This document shows positions 9,203 to 18,034 of a stretch of 64,000 nt of DNA, piece by piece. This stretch comes from Streptomyces sulfonofaciens. GTDB lineage: Bacteria > Actinomycetota > Actinomycetes > Streptomycetales > Streptomycetaceae. The notes under the pieces are model-generated. The model was not told where the DNA came from, ran no database searches, and saw only the letters and a list, made by a program, of their open reading frames with translations. The translations under genes and the position numbers were made by a program. Each line of letters starts with the position of its first letter. Position 1 is the stretch's first letter. The DNA lies in NCBI RefSeq assembly GCF_014656295.1, contig NZ_BNCD01000004.1, positions 186,001 to 250,000 on the forward strand, in the 5' to 3' direction.

Positions 9203-9341
9203 GGTGGTGTCTCCCCATGCTCGTGGTGCGTCGCGCACGGCACGGGACGCGCTCGGCGCCCTCGCACGGTGCTCCTGGTTGCGGCCACGAGGCCGGCGCA
9301 ACGGCTGCGCTGCCGGTCCCGGTCCCGTGGCCGCCGGTGCC

Positions 9342-10895
9342 TCAGTCCTCCAGCCAGCCCATGGTCCGCTGGACGGCCTTGAGCCAGAGCTTGTACTCGC
9401 GGTCGCGGGTCTCGGCGTCCATGGCCGGCGTCCACTCCGCGGCCCGCCGCCAGTTGGCCCGCAGCGCGTGGACGTCCGGCCAGAAGCCGGTGGCGAGCCC
9501 CGCGGCGTAGGCGGCGCCGAGCGCCGTCGTCTCCGCGACCATCGGACGCACCACGGGCGCGTCGAGGACGTCGGCGAGGGTCTGCATCAGCAGGTTGTTT
9601 GCGGTCATTCCGCCGTCGACCTTGAGGGCACTCACCTCCACGCCCGAGTCCTTCTTCATCGCGTCGGCGATCTCCTTGGTCTGCCACGCGGTTGCCTCCA
9701 GCACGGCACGCGCGATGTGTGCCTTGGTGACGTACCGGCTGAGCCCGGCGATCACCCCGCGCGCGTCGGAGCGCCAGTACGGCGCGAAGAGCCCGGAGAA
9801 GGCCGGCACGAAGTAGGCACCGCCGTTGTCCTCCACGGAGGACGCCAGCGTCTCGATCTCGGCGGCGGTGCTGATCAGGCCCATCTGGTCGCGCATCCAC
9901 TGCACCAGGGCGCCGGTCACGGCGATGGAGCCCTCCAGGGCGTACACCGCCTGCTGGTCACCGATGCGGTAGCCGACGGTGGTGATCAGGCCCGAGTAGG
10001 AGTTGATGGCCTTGTGGGCGGTGTTGATCAGCATGAACGTGCCGGTGCCGTACGTGGACTTGGCCTCGCCCTCGTCGAAGCAGGTCTGGCCGAACAGCGC
10101 CGCCTGCTGGTCGCCGAGCGCGGACGCGACCGGCACCCCGCGCAGCAGCTCGCCCAGTGTCCCGCCCCTGACCTCCCCGTACACCTCCGCCGAGGAGCGG
10201 ATCTCGGGCAGCACCTGCGGGGGCACGCCGATGGAGCTGCAGATGCGCTCGTCCCACTCCATGCTGTGCAGGTTCATCAGCAGGGTGCGGGAGGCGTTGG
10301 TGACGTCGGTGACGTGGCGCCCGCCGTTGACACCACCGGTCAGGTTCCAGATGACCCAGGAGTCCATGGTGCCGAAGAGGATGTCGCCCGCCTCGGCACG
10401 CTCGCGCAGGCCCTCGACGTTGTCGAGCAGCCAGCGGACCTTCGGCCCGGCGAAGTAGGTGGCCAGCGGCAGGCCGGTCTCCCGGCGGAACCTGTCCTGG
10501 CCGACGTTGCGGCCGAGCTCCTTGCAGAGCGCGTCGGTGCGGGTGTCCTGCCACACGATGGCGTTGTGCACCGGCTGACCGGTCTTGCGGTCCCACAGCA
10601 GGGTGGTCTCGCGCTGGTTGGTGATGCCGATCGCCTGGATGTCGGCACGGGTGACGCCCGCCTTGGTGATGGCACCCGCGATGACCTCCTGCACATTGCG
10701 CCAGATCTCGGTGGCGTTGTGCTCGACCCAGCCGGGCCGCGGGAAGATCTGCTCGTGCTCCTTCTGGTCGACGGAGACGATCCGGCCGTCCCGGTCGAAG
10801 ATGATGCAGCGGCTGGACGTGGTGCCCTGGTCGAGGGCGGCGATGAACGGCCCTTCGCCGTGGGAGTGGGAAGCGGTGGTGGGTGCGTCGGTCAC
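9342..10895 (-). CDS. glpK: Glycerol kinase (GylA)
   Basis: A 517-residue FGGY-family kinase that phosphorylates glycerol to sn-glycerol-3-phosphate in the cytosol. The N-terminal phosphate motif [10 protein letters not shown] is at about 20-29, followed by the substrate motif [13 protein letters not shown]. The second FGGY signature region is around [14 protein letters not shown], and the C-terminal adenosine motif is [14 protein letters not shown]. Length matches the family. It lies between glpF and glpD with gaps of about 130 bases, as in the S. coelicolor gyl operon. Glycerol induction through GylR is expected. Confidence 0.97.
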   Translation of the reverse strand: MTDAPTTASHSHGEGPFIAALDQGTTSSRCIIFDRDGRIVSVDQKEHEQIFPRPGWVEHNATEIWRNVQEVIAGAITKAGVTRADIQAIGITNQRETTLLWDRKTGQPVHNAIVWQDTRTDALCKELGRNVGQDRFRRETGLPLATYFAGPKVRWLLDNVEGLRERAEAGDILFGTMDSWVIWNLTGGVNGGRHVTDVTNASRTLLMNLHSMEWDERICSSIGVPPQVLPEIRSSAEVYGEVRGGTLGELLRGVPVASALGDQQAALFGQTCFDEGEAKSTYGTGTFMLINTAHKAINSYSGLITTVGYRIGDQQAVYALEGSIAVTGALVQWMRDQMGLISTAAEIETLASSVEDNGGAYFVPAFSGLFAPYWRSDARGVIAGLSRYVTKAHIARAVLEATAWQTKEIADAMKKDSGVEVSALKVDGGMTANNLLMQTLADVLDAPVVRPMVAETTALGAAYAAGLATGFWPDVHALRANWRRAAEWTPAMDAETRDREYKLWLKAVQRTMGWLED

Positions 10896-11023
10896 GGTGT
10901 GCTCCAGAAGTTCTCGGGTGGCTTCTCGGCTCGGGGGAGTGGTGCCCGGGCCCGCGGGCGAGGGGGCGTCCGCGGTCCCCGTTGCACGACCCGGGGTGAC
11001 GCTCCTGCGCCTCGCCGCGTCCG

Positions 11024-11815
11024 TCAGGCGAACGCGACGTTGTACAGGCCGGCCGCGAGTGCGCCGCCGACCAGCGGGCCGACGACGGGTATCCAGGCGT
11101 AGCTCCAGTCGGAACCGCCCTTGTTCGGCAGCGGGATCAGCGCGTGCACTATGCGGGGCCCGAGGTCGCGCACCGGGTTGATGGCGTAACCGGTGGGCCC
11201 GCCGAGGGAGAGGCCGATGCCGACCACCACGAGCGACGTGATCAGGGCGCCGAGGGTGCCGAGGCCGTTGCCGCTGTCATTGAGGCCCTGGGTGAGGATC
11301 GCGATGACCAGCACGAACGTGGCGATGATCTCGGTCATCAGGTTCTGGACGACATTGCGGACCTCGGGGCCCGTGGAGAAGACACCGAGCACCGGGCCCG
11401 CGGCGGGCGCCGCCTTCTGGTCGACCATGGCCTCCTGCCCGGGCTGGGCGGCCAGCACCTCGGGATCGGTGAGGTGCGCCTGGAACTGGCCGTAGTAGGC
11501 GAGCCACACCAGCACCGCGCCGATGATCGCGCCGAGCAGCTCGGAGCCGAGGTAGAGCGGGACGTCGCTCCACTTGGTGCCGCCCTCTATGGCGAGCCCT
11601 ATGGTGACCGCCGGGTTGAGGTGGGCGCCGGAGACGCCGCCCGCGACATAGGCGCCGGTCAGCACCGCGAAGCCCCACCCGAAGGTGATCGCCAGCCAGC
11701 CGGCGTTCTGCGCCTTGGAACGCTTGAGCGTGGCGGCGGCGCAGACGCCACCGCCCAGCAGGATGAGCAGGGCGGTACCTGTGGTCTCGCCGATGAAGAT
11801 GTCGGAGCTGGACAC
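11024..11815 (-). CDS. glpF: Glycerol uptake facilitator, MIP family
   Basis: A 263-residue aquaglyceroporin with six predicted membrane helices that passes glycerol into the cell. The first half-helix motif is the canonical NPA in [10 protein letters not shown]. The second is NPV in [13 protein letters not shown] rather than NPA, with the selectivity arginine after it retained. An insertion of about 35 residues between helices 3 and 4 carries [18 protein letters not shown]. It is the first gene of the glycerol operon, and its leader contains a TAGAGT -10 candidate overlapped upstream by a shared GylR operator candidate. Confidence 0.94.
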   Translation of the reverse strand: MSSSDIFIGETTGTALLILLGGGVCAAATLKRSKAQNAGWLAITFGWGFAVLTGAYVAGGVSGAHLNPAVTIGLAIEGGTKWSDVPLYLGSELLGAIIGAVLVWLAYYGQFQAHLTDPEVLAAQPGQEAMVDQKAAPAAGPVLGVFSTGPEVRNVVQNLMTEIIATFVLVIAILTQGLNDSGNGLGTLGALITSLVVVGIGLSLGGPTGYAINPVRDLGPRIVHALIPLPNKGGSDWSYAWIPVVGPLVGGALAAGLYNVAFA

Positions 11816-11882
11816 CCGCGACTCCTTTGTCCTTCGTCCAGGGGAAGGCGAACCCCAGGATTCCCGCCCCGGTGGTCCGCGC

Positions 11883-11899
11883 CCCTCATCACATGAGGG
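11883..11899 (-). promoter_or_regulatory. Hairpin in the glpF leader
   Basis: A 7-bp perfect inverted repeat (CCCTCAT / ATGAGGG, 3-base loop) sits between the candidate glpF promoter and the start codon. It could be an operator or an RNA hairpin; the role is unknown. Confidence 0.3.
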
Positions 11900-11922
11900 T
11901 GTTGCGGTCGTGGCGTTGCCAC

Positions 11923-11928
11923 ACTCTA
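11923..11928 (-). promoter_or_regulatory. Candidate -10 element of the glycerol operon
   Basis: On the minus strand the sequence reads TAGAGT, close to the Streptomyces TAgpuT -10 consensus, about 110 bases upstream of glpF. The operator candidate at 11946-11964 would lie roughly at -29 to -47, where a bound repressor blocks polymerase. Confidence 0.45.
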
Positions 11929-11945
11929 GCGCGTATTGCCGTTAG

Positions 11946-11964
11946 GTGTTCGACAATGCCGACC
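11946..11964 (+). promoter_or_regulatory. Candidate GylR operator upstream of glpF
   Basis: The 19-mer GTGTTCGACAATGCCGACC matches 17 of 19 positions with a copy upstream of gylR (12894-12912, opposite strand). A related ATTGCCG half-site lies just upstream on the same strand. The two positions, in front of the operon and of its regulator, are what autoregulated control by an IclR protein predicts. Confidence 0.55.
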
Positions 11965-12055
11965 GTCGGACGCGAGTCTTGCTCCGCTGTTACTGGCCCG
12001 TCAAGGCCCTGGGCGGCGAAAATCCGATCGTTCACCGATCCCCGGTGGGCGCCGC

Positions 12056-12820
12056 TCAGAAACGTCCGGCGCCCAGGTCCCGGGAGACGGCACGGGCGCA
12101 GTCGCGCACCGCCGCGACCAGCTCCGGGCGCAGCTCCCCGGCACGGCACACCCGCTCCACGGCGCCGGTGACCCCCACCGCGCCCACCGGCATGTGCCGC
12201 CGGTCGTGGATGGGCGCCGCCACCGACGCCACGCCCTCCCAGGTCTCCTCTATGTCGGCGGCGTAGCCACGCGCGCGCGTGAGGTCCAGCACCGCCTCGA
12301 AGTCCTCCGCGGAGCTGACGGTCCGCGCCGTGTAGGGCTTGCGCTCCGCCTCCAGGGCCTCGCTGTGCGCCACCGGGTCGTACGCCGAGAGCACCTTGCC
12401 GAGGGCCGTCGAGTGCAGCGGCTGCATCGCGCCCACCTCCAGCACCTGCCGGCTGTCGTCGGGCCGGAAGACGTGGTGCACGATCAGCACGCCGTGCTGG
12501 TGCAGCACGCCGAGGTATGCGCTCTCCCCGCTGGAGCGGGCCAGGTCGTCGGTCCACACCAGCGCGCGCGAGCGCAACTCGTGCACGTCCAGGTAGCTGT
12601 TGCCCAGCCTGAGCAGCTCGGCGCCGAGCTGGTAGCGGCCCGAGGCCGGGTCCTGCTCGACGAAGCCCTCCTCGTGCAGGGTGCGCAGGATGCCGTGCGC
12701 GGTGCCCTTGGCCAGGCCCAGGGAGGAGGCGATGTCCGACAGGCCGAGCCGCCGCTCGCCGCCCGCCAGCAGCCGCAGCATCGCGGCCGCGCGCTCGAGC
12801 GACTGGATGTTCCGTGCCAT
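12056..12820 (-). CDS. gylR: Glycerol operon regulator GylR, IclR family
   Basis: A 254-residue IclR-family regulator with ATG at 12820; I recall the same length for S. coelicolor GylR. The N-terminal helix-turn-helix (about residues 5-65) includes SLERAAAMLRLLAGGE and LGLSDIASSLGLAKGTAHGILRTL. The C-terminal effector domain (about 80-250) has the family motif HSTALGKVLSAYDP. GylR is described as a glycerol(-3-phosphate)-responsive repressor of the glycerol operon and of itself. It lies directly upstream of glpF on the same strand, separated by a 240-base promoter region. Divergent metH on the other side is presumably unrelated. Confidence 0.94.
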   Translation of the reverse strand: MARNIQSLERAAAMLRLLAGGERRLGLSDIASSLGLAKGTAHGILRTLHEEGFVEQDPASGRYQLGAELLRLGNSYLDVHELRSRALVWTDDLARSSGESAYLGVLHQHGVLIVHHVFRPDDSRQVLEVGAMQPLHSTALGKVLSAYDPVAHSEALEAERKPYTARTVSSAEDFEAVLDLTRARGYAADIEETWEGVASVAAPIHDRRHMPVGAVGVTGAVERVCRAGELRPELVAAVRDCARAVSRDLGAGRF

Positions 12821-13184
12821 CGCCTGCTGCCTCCGTTCCTCGGACGGCCTCCACCGGGCCACATCCTGCGCACGGCCTCGTCCGCACGAGGCTGGTCGGC
12901 ATTGCTGAACACTATCGGTCGTTGCCGACCTGTCGCCAACGGTCGGCCAACACTGTCCGGTACCCGCCCGCCCACCCGGTCGGCCCACACCCGACCCGTA
13001 CGGCGCATCCTGCCCGCTCCACCCGCCCGCACCGGCCCGTCCACGGGCACCCAGCGCCCCCCGTGCGCCCGTCCGCCTCCTGGACGGACCGGCGCCACGG
13101 AGCCACTCCCCGCTACGCTGGCCGGGTGCGTCTTCCCGCCGGAAGCCGCAAAGCCGACAGCCGTCGCATCCAGGGAGCACTCTC
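12821..13184. other. gylR-metH divergent intergenic region
   Basis: This 364-base gap holds the GylR operator cluster near gylR and, toward metH, a TACGCT -10 candidate at 13114-13119 and an AGGGAG ribosome site. I looked for a cobalamin or SAM riboswitch ahead of metH and did not see conserved boxes. The central part is C-rich and featureless. Confidence 0.5.
12894..12912 (-). promoter_or_regulatory. Candidate GylR operator upstream of gylR
   Basis: Read on the minus strand this is GTGTTCAGCAATGCCGACC, differing from the glpF-side copy only at positions 7 and 8. It is half of a larger element: GGTCGGCA at 12894 pairs as a perfect 8-bp inverted repeat with TGCCGACC about 20 bases on, and a third GGTCGGCCAACACTG-like copy follows near 12940. 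It is 74-92 bases upstream of the gylR start. Confidence 0.55.
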
Positions 13185-16100
13185 ATGGCCTCGTCGCCGA
13201 CCCCCTCGACCCCTCCGACCGCCCCCGGAAGCCGGGCACGCATCGCCGCCCTCCGCGAAGCCCTCGCCACCCGCGTCGTGGTGGCCGACGGAGCCATGGG
13301 CACCATGCTCCAGGCGCAGGATCCCACCCTCGAGGACTTCCAGGACCTGGAGGGCTGCAACGAGATCCTGAACGTGACCCGCCCCGACATCGTCCGCTCC
13401 GTCCACCAGGAGTACTTCGCGGTGGGCGTCGACTGCGTGGAGACCAACACCTTCGGTGCCAACGCCTCCGCCATGGGCGAGTACGACATCGCCCACCGCA
13501 TCCACGAACTCTCCGAGGCGGGCGCGCGGATCGCCCGCGACGTCGCCGACACGGTCACCGAGGAGACCGGACAGCAGCGCTGGGTGCTCGGCTCGATGGG
13601 CCCCGGCACCAAGCTTCCCACCCTCGGCCACGCCCCCTACCAGGTGCTGCGCGACGGCTTCCAGCAGAACGCCGAGGGCCTGATCGCCGGCGGCGCCGAC
13701 GCGCTCATCGTCGAGACCACCCAGGACCTGCTGCAGACCAAGGCAGCCGTGCTGGGCGCCCGGCGCGCCATCGAGGCGAGCGGCACCGACCTCCCCGTGC
13801 TGTGCTCGCTCGCCTTCGAGACCACCGGCACCATGCTGCTCGGCTCGGAGATCGGCGCCGCGCTGGCCGTCCTCGAACCGCTCGGCATCGACATGATCGG
13901 CCTCAACTGCTCCACCGGGCCCGCCGAGATGAGCGAGCATCTGCGCTACCTCACCCGTCACTCCCGCATCCCGCTGCTGTGCATGCCCAACGCCGGTCTT
14001 CCGGTGCTCGGCAAGGACGGTGCGCACTTCCCGCTCGGCCCGGACGGCCTCGCCGACGCGCAGGAGACCTTCGTCCGCGAGTACGGGCTCTCCCTCGTCG
14101 GGGGCTGCTGCGGCACCACCCCCGAGCACCTGCGCCAGGTCGTGGAGCGGGTCCGCGGCACCGCGCCCACGCCCCGCGACCCCCGCCCGGAGGCCGCTGC
14201 CGCCTCCCTCTACCAGGCGGTGCCCTTCCGCCAGGACACCGCGTACCTGGCCATCGGCGAGCGCACCAACGCCAACGGCTCCAAGAAGTTCCGCACCGCC
14301 ATGCTGGAAGGCCGCTGGGACGACTGCGTGGAGATGGCCCGCGAGCAGATCCGCGAGGGCGCCCACATGCTGGACCTCTGCGTGGACTACGTCGGCCGGG
14401 ACGGCGTCGCCGACATGGCGGAGCTGGCCGGCCGCTTCGCCACCGCCTCGACGCTGCCGATCGTGCTGGACTCCACCGAGGTCGACGTGCTCCGCGCCGG
14501 CCTGGAGAAGCTGGGCGGCCGGGCCGTACTCAACTCGGTCAACTACGAGGACGGCGACGGCCCGGAGTCCCGGTTCGCCAAGGTGACCGCCCTGGCCCGC
14601 GAGCACGGCGCGGCACTGATCGCGCTCACCATCGACGAGGAGGGCCAGGCCCGCACCGTCGAGCACAAGGTCGCCGTCGCGGAGCGCCTGATCGCCGATC
14701 TGACCGGCACCTGGGGCGTGCTCGAGTCCGACATCCTCATCGACTGCCTGACGTTCACCATCTGCACCGGTCAGGAGGAGTCGCGGCGCGACGGCATCGC
14801 CACCATCGAGGCGATCCGCGAGCTGAAGCGCCGCCACCCCGACGTGCAGACCACGCTCGGCCTGTCGAACATCTCCTTCGGCCTCAACCCCGCCGCCCGG
14901 ATCGTCCTCAACTCCGTCTTCCTGGACGAGTGCGTCAAGGCGGGCCTCGACTCGGCGATCGTGCACGCCTCCAAGATCCTCCCGATCGCCCGCCTCGACG
15001 AGGAACAGGTCCGCACCGCCCTGGACCTCATCTACGACCGGCGCCGCCCCCAGCAGGGCGACCAGCCCGCCTACGACCCGCTCCAGCGCCTGATGGAGCT
15101 GTTCGAAGGCGTGGACACCAGGTCCATGAAGGCCGGCAAGGCCGAGGAACTCGCCGCCCTCCCCCTGGAGGAGCGCCTCAAGCGGCGCATCATCGACGGC
15201 GAGAAGAACGGCCTGGAGGCGGATCTCGACAGTGCGCTGGAGACCCGTCCGGCGCTCGACATCGTCAACGACACGCTGCTCGACGGCATGAAGGTGGTCG
15301 GCGAGCTCTTCGGCTCCGGCCAGATGCAGTTGCCGTTCGTCCTGCAGTCCGCAGAGGTGATGAAGTCGGCGGTGGCCCACCTGGAACCGCACATGGAGAA
15401 GTCCGAGGAGGGCGGCGCGGAGGGCAAGGGCACCATCGTGCTGGCGACCGTCCGCGGAGACGTGCACGACATCGGCAAGAACCTCGTCGACATCATCCTC
15501 TCCAACAACGGCTACCGCGTCGTCAACCTCGGCATCAAGCAGCCCGTCTCGGCGATCCTGGACGCCGCGCAGGAGCACCGGGCCGACGTCATCGGGATGT
15601 CCGGACTGCTCGTCAAGTCCACCGTGATCATGAAGGAGAACCTGGAGGAGCTGAACCAGCGCGGGCTCGCGAGCGACTACCCGGTCATCCTCGGCGGTGC
15701 CGCCCTCACCCGCGCGTACGTCGAGCAGGACCTCCACGAGCTCTACGGGGGAGAGGTGCGCTACGCGCGCGACGCGTTCGAGGGCCTGCACCTCATGGAC
15801 GCCCTCATCGCGGTCAAGCGGGGGGTGCCGGGCGCCGCGCTGCCCGAGCTCAGGCAGCGCCGCGTCAGGGCCGCCGCGACCGCGGTCGAGGAGCGGCCCG
15901 AGGTCGGCACCGTCCGCTCGGACGTCGCCACCGACAACCCCGTGCCCACCCCGCCGTTCCTCGGCAGCCGCGTAGTCAAGGGCATCCCGCTGGGCGACTA
16001 CGCCTCCTGGCTGGACGAGGGTGCGCTCTTCAAGGGGCAGTGGGGCCTCAAGCAGGCCCGCACCGGCGAAGGGCCCTCGTACGAGGAACTGGTCGAGTCG

Positions 16101-16736
16101 GACGGCCGGCCCCGGCTGCGCGGCTGGCTGGAGCGGCTGCACACCGAGAACCTCCTCGAAGCGGCCGCCGTGTACGGCTACTTCCCGTGCGTCTCCAAGG
16201 GCGACGACCTGATCATCCTCGACGAGCAGGGCAACGAGCGCACCCGCTTCACCTTCCCGCGCCAGCGCCGCGGCCGCCGCCTCTGCCTCGCCGACTTCTT
16301 CCGGCCCGAGGACTCCGGCGAGCAGGACGTCGTGGGCCTGCAGGTCGTCACCGTCGGCTCCCGGATCGGCGAGGCCACCGCCCGGCTCTTCGAGGCCGAC
16401 TCCTACCGGGACTACCTCGAACTGCACGGCCTGTCCGTGCAGCTCGCCGAGGCCCTGGCCGAGTACTGGCACGCCAGGGTCCGCGCCGAGCTCGGCTTCG
16501 GCGGCGAGGACCCCGCCGACGTCGAGGACATGTTCGCGCTGAAGTACCGCGGTGCCCGCTTCTCGCTCGGCTACGGGGCCTGTCCCGACCTGGAGGACCG
16601 GGCGAAGATCGCCGAGCTGCTCGAACCCCAGCGGATCGGCGTGCGGCTCTCGGAGGAGTTCCAGCTCCATCCCGAGCAGTCCACCGACGCGATCGTGATC
16701 CATCATCCCGAGGCGAAGTACTTCAACGCCCGATAG
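13185..16736 (+). CDS. metH: Cobalamin-dependent methionine synthase
   Basis: A 1183-residue methionine synthase that transfers the methyl group of 5-methyltetrahydrofolate to homocysteine through methylcobalamin in the cytosol. Domains in order: homocysteine-binding zinc barrel (about 20-330, GLNCST and GGCCGTT supplying cysteine ligands), pterin-binding barrel (about 350-610, IGERTNANGSKKF), cobalamin cap and binding domain with D759-x-H761-x-x-G764 (DVHDIG, lower axial ligand H761), and the AdoMet activation domain (about 900-1170, RxxxGYxACPD-like LGYGACPDLEDR). The ATG follows an AGGGAG site. It is divergent from gylR. Full length and intact. Confidence 0.97.
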   Translation: MASSPTPSTPPTAPGSRARIAALREALATRVVVADGAMGTMLQAQDPTLEDFQDLEGCNEILNVTRPDIVRSVHQEYFAVGVDCVETNTFGANASAMGEYDIAHRIHELSEAGARIARDVADTVTEETGQQRWVLGSMGPGTKLPTLGHAPYQVLRDGFQQNAEGLIAGGADALIVETTQDLLQTKAAVLGARRAIEASGTDLPVLCSLAFETTGTMLLGSEIGAALAVLEPLGIDMIGLNCSTGPAEMSEHLRYLTRHSRIPLLCMPNAGLPVLGKDGAHFPLGPDGLADAQETFVREYGLSLVGGCCGTTPEHLRQVVERVRGTAPTPRDPRPEAAAASLYQAVPFRQDTAYLAIGERTNANGSKKFRTAMLEGRWDDCVEMAREQIREGAHMLDLCVDYVGRDGVADMAELAGRFATASTLPIVLDSTEVDVLRAGLEKLGGRAVLNSVNYEDGDGPESRFAKVTALAREHGAALIALTIDEEGQARTVEHKVAVAERLIADLTGTWGVLESDILIDCLTFTICTGQEESRRDGIATIEAIRELKRRHPDVQTTLGLSNISFGLNPAARIVLNSVFLDECVKAGLDSAIVHASKILPIARLDEEQVRTALDLIYDRRRPQQGDQPAYDPLQRLMELFEGVDTRSMKAGKAEELAALPLEERLKRRIIDGEKNGLEADLDSALETRPALDIVNDTLLDGMKVVGELFGSGQMQLPFVLQSAEVMKSAVAHLEPHMEKSEEGGAEGKGTIVLATVRGDVHDIGKNLVDIILSNNGYRVVNLGIKQPVSAILDAAQEHRADVIGMSGLLVKSTVIMKENLEELNQRGLASDYPVILGGAALTRAYVEQDLHELYGGEVRYARDAFEGLHLMDALIAVKRGVPGAALPELRQRRVRAAATAVEERPEVGTVRSDVATDNPVPTPPFLGSRVVKGIPLGDYASWLDEGALFKGQWGLKQARTGEGPSYEELVESDGRPRLRGWLERLHTENLLEAAAVYGYFPCVSKGDDLIILDEQGNERTRFTFPRQRRGRRLCLADFFRPEDSGEQDVVGLQVVTVGSRIGEATARLFEADSYRDYLELHGLSVQLAEALAEYWHARVRAELGFGGEDPADVEDMFALKYRGARFSLGYGACPDLEDRAKIAELLEPQRIGVRLSEEFQLHPEQSTDAIVIHHPEAKYFNAR

Positions 16737-16866
16737 ATGTGATGTATGCCACACCGGGCTCTTCGTGGTCCACCATGGCGGGCCCGGTGCGGTGCGGCTC
16801 CGGCACGCGGCGGGCGACACCACCCGACCGCGGTCCTGGAGCCGTACACTGGTCGGTCCAGCGCCG

Positions 16867-16899
16867 GCCGGTCGCCTCTCCGCCAGGGAGGCGACCGGC
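16867..16899 (+). terminator. Hairpin between metH and the HAD gene
   Basis: A perfect 12-bp stem (GCCGGTCGCCTC with GAGGCGACCGGC) and a 9-base loop, then TTCTC. It could terminate metH. A TACACT -10 candidate at about 16845-16850 lies just upstream of it, so it may instead sit in the leader of the HAD gene. Confidence 0.55.
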
Positions 16900-16928
16900 G
16901 TTCTCGTCCCGCACGGAGGTGCACCCGG

Positions 16929-17636
16929 ATGACAAGTACCGTCCCCGCTGTCGGTAGCCACATGGCCGAGGGATCCGCCTTAAGGGCCGTGCTGCTCGAC
17001 ATGGACGGCACGCTCGTGGACACCGAGGGATTCTGGTGGGACGTCGAGGTCGAGGTCTTCGGCGGCCTCGGCCACGCCCTCGACGAGGCATGGCGCCATG
17101 TGGTGGTCGGCGGCCCCATGACCCGCAGCGCTGCCTTCCTGATCGAGTCCACCGGTGCCGATCTCACCGTCCCCGAGCTGACCGTGCTGCTGAACCAGGG
17201 CTTCGAGGAGCGCATCGGCAGGGCGCTGCCACTGATGCCGGGCGCGAGCCGGCTGCTGGCCGAACTGGCCGCCCACGACATCCCGACCGCCCTGGTGTCG
17301 GCCACGCACCGGCGCATCATGGACCGCATCCTGGTCTCGCTCGGCCCGGAGCACTTCAGGCTGACCATCGCCGGCGACGAGGTCGAACGGACCAAGCCGC
17401 ACCCGGACCCGTATCTGCTGGCCGCGGCCGGCCTTGGTGTGCAGCCGGCCGAGTGCGCCGTCATCGAGGACACCGCCACCGGCGTGGCCTCCGCGGAGGC
17501 GGCGGGCTGCCGGGTCGTCGCGGTGCCGTCCGTCGCCCCCATCGCGCCGGCCGACGGACGCACCATCGTCGCGTCCCTCGAAGAGGTCGACCTGGCCTTC
17601 CTGCGGGACCTGATGGCACTCCCCATGAGTGCATGA
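16929..17636 (+). CDS. HAD-superfamily phosphatase (beta-PGM type)
   Basis: A 235-residue haloacid dehalogenase-like hydrolase. Motif I is DMDGT with nucleophile D24 and acid D26, followed by an alpha-helical cap typical of the beta-phosphoglucomutase/CbbY group. Motif II is the serine/threonine in LVSATHR, motif III the lysine in TKPHPDPYL, and motif IV is the acidic VIEDTATGV. Likely a phosphatase on a small phosphorylated metabolite; the substrate cannot be told. The ATG at 16929 follows GGAGGTG. It is 192 bases after metH with a hairpin between, so probably separately expressed. Confidence 0.92.
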   Translation: MTSTVPAVGSHMAEGSALRAVLLDMDGTLVDTEGFWWDVEVEVFGGLGHALDEAWRHVVVGGPMTRSAAFLIESTGADLTVPELTVLLNQGFEERIGRALPLMPGASRLLAELAAHDIPTALVSATHRRIMDRILVSLGPEHFRLTIAGDEVERTKPHPDPYLLAAAGLGVQPAECAVIEDTATGVASAEAAGCRVVAVPSVAPIAPADGRTIVASLEEVDLAFLRDLMALPMSA

Positions 17637-18034
17637 TCGTTTTTCGGCCACCTGCGCCCGCCGGGCCCCGGGCCCGGCGGGCTGCCGTGTGCGACGGCAC
17701 GCCCGCTTTGTATGGCTTGACGTGTGATCTTTGCCACGTCGTCGAGGATTGATCTGTTCTCCTCCGTATGCCGCCATCGGCGGGAACCGGTCCATGTCGG
17801 TGTCCTTGTGTCCTGATTGCGGATGTCCTGTGCGAAACCTTCCTCTGTACTGCTTTCGGTGTGTCCACGACCGGTCTCGTACGGTAACGGAGGGATGGTG
17901 CCCGCCCCCGTCGGGCCTTTGGGGGCGCGGACTAATCTCGTCGCGACAGCGACCGCCACATCCCCCACCGCCCCGTCGGCGCACCGTTTTCCGTGCCCGG
18001 GGCGCGGGACCGAAAGCCCTGGAGACATTCGAGG
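17637..18034. other. AT-richer intergenic region before the lipoprotein genes
   Basis: This gap of about 400 bases has a GC-rich hairpin just after the HAD stop, then roughly 250 bases of distinctly lower GC than its surroundings. A TAATCT -10-like element near 17933 may serve the first lipoprotein gene. A short cysteine-rich reading from ATG 17794 is discussed under findings but not called. Confidence 0.4.
17656..17682 (+). terminator. Hairpin terminator after the HAD gene
   Basis: Inverted repeat GCCCGCCGGGCCC / GGGCCCGGCGGGC centred on one base; the practical stem is about 11 bp with a small loop. It lies 20 bases after the stop, and the sequence between contains a TTTTT run. Confidence 0.55.

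Noticed and set aside
12821..13184. Cobalamin or SAM riboswitch ahead of metH
   Set aside because: No conserved boxes of either class were seen in the 364-base gap. A covariance-model search would be decisive: a significant hit would overturn this.
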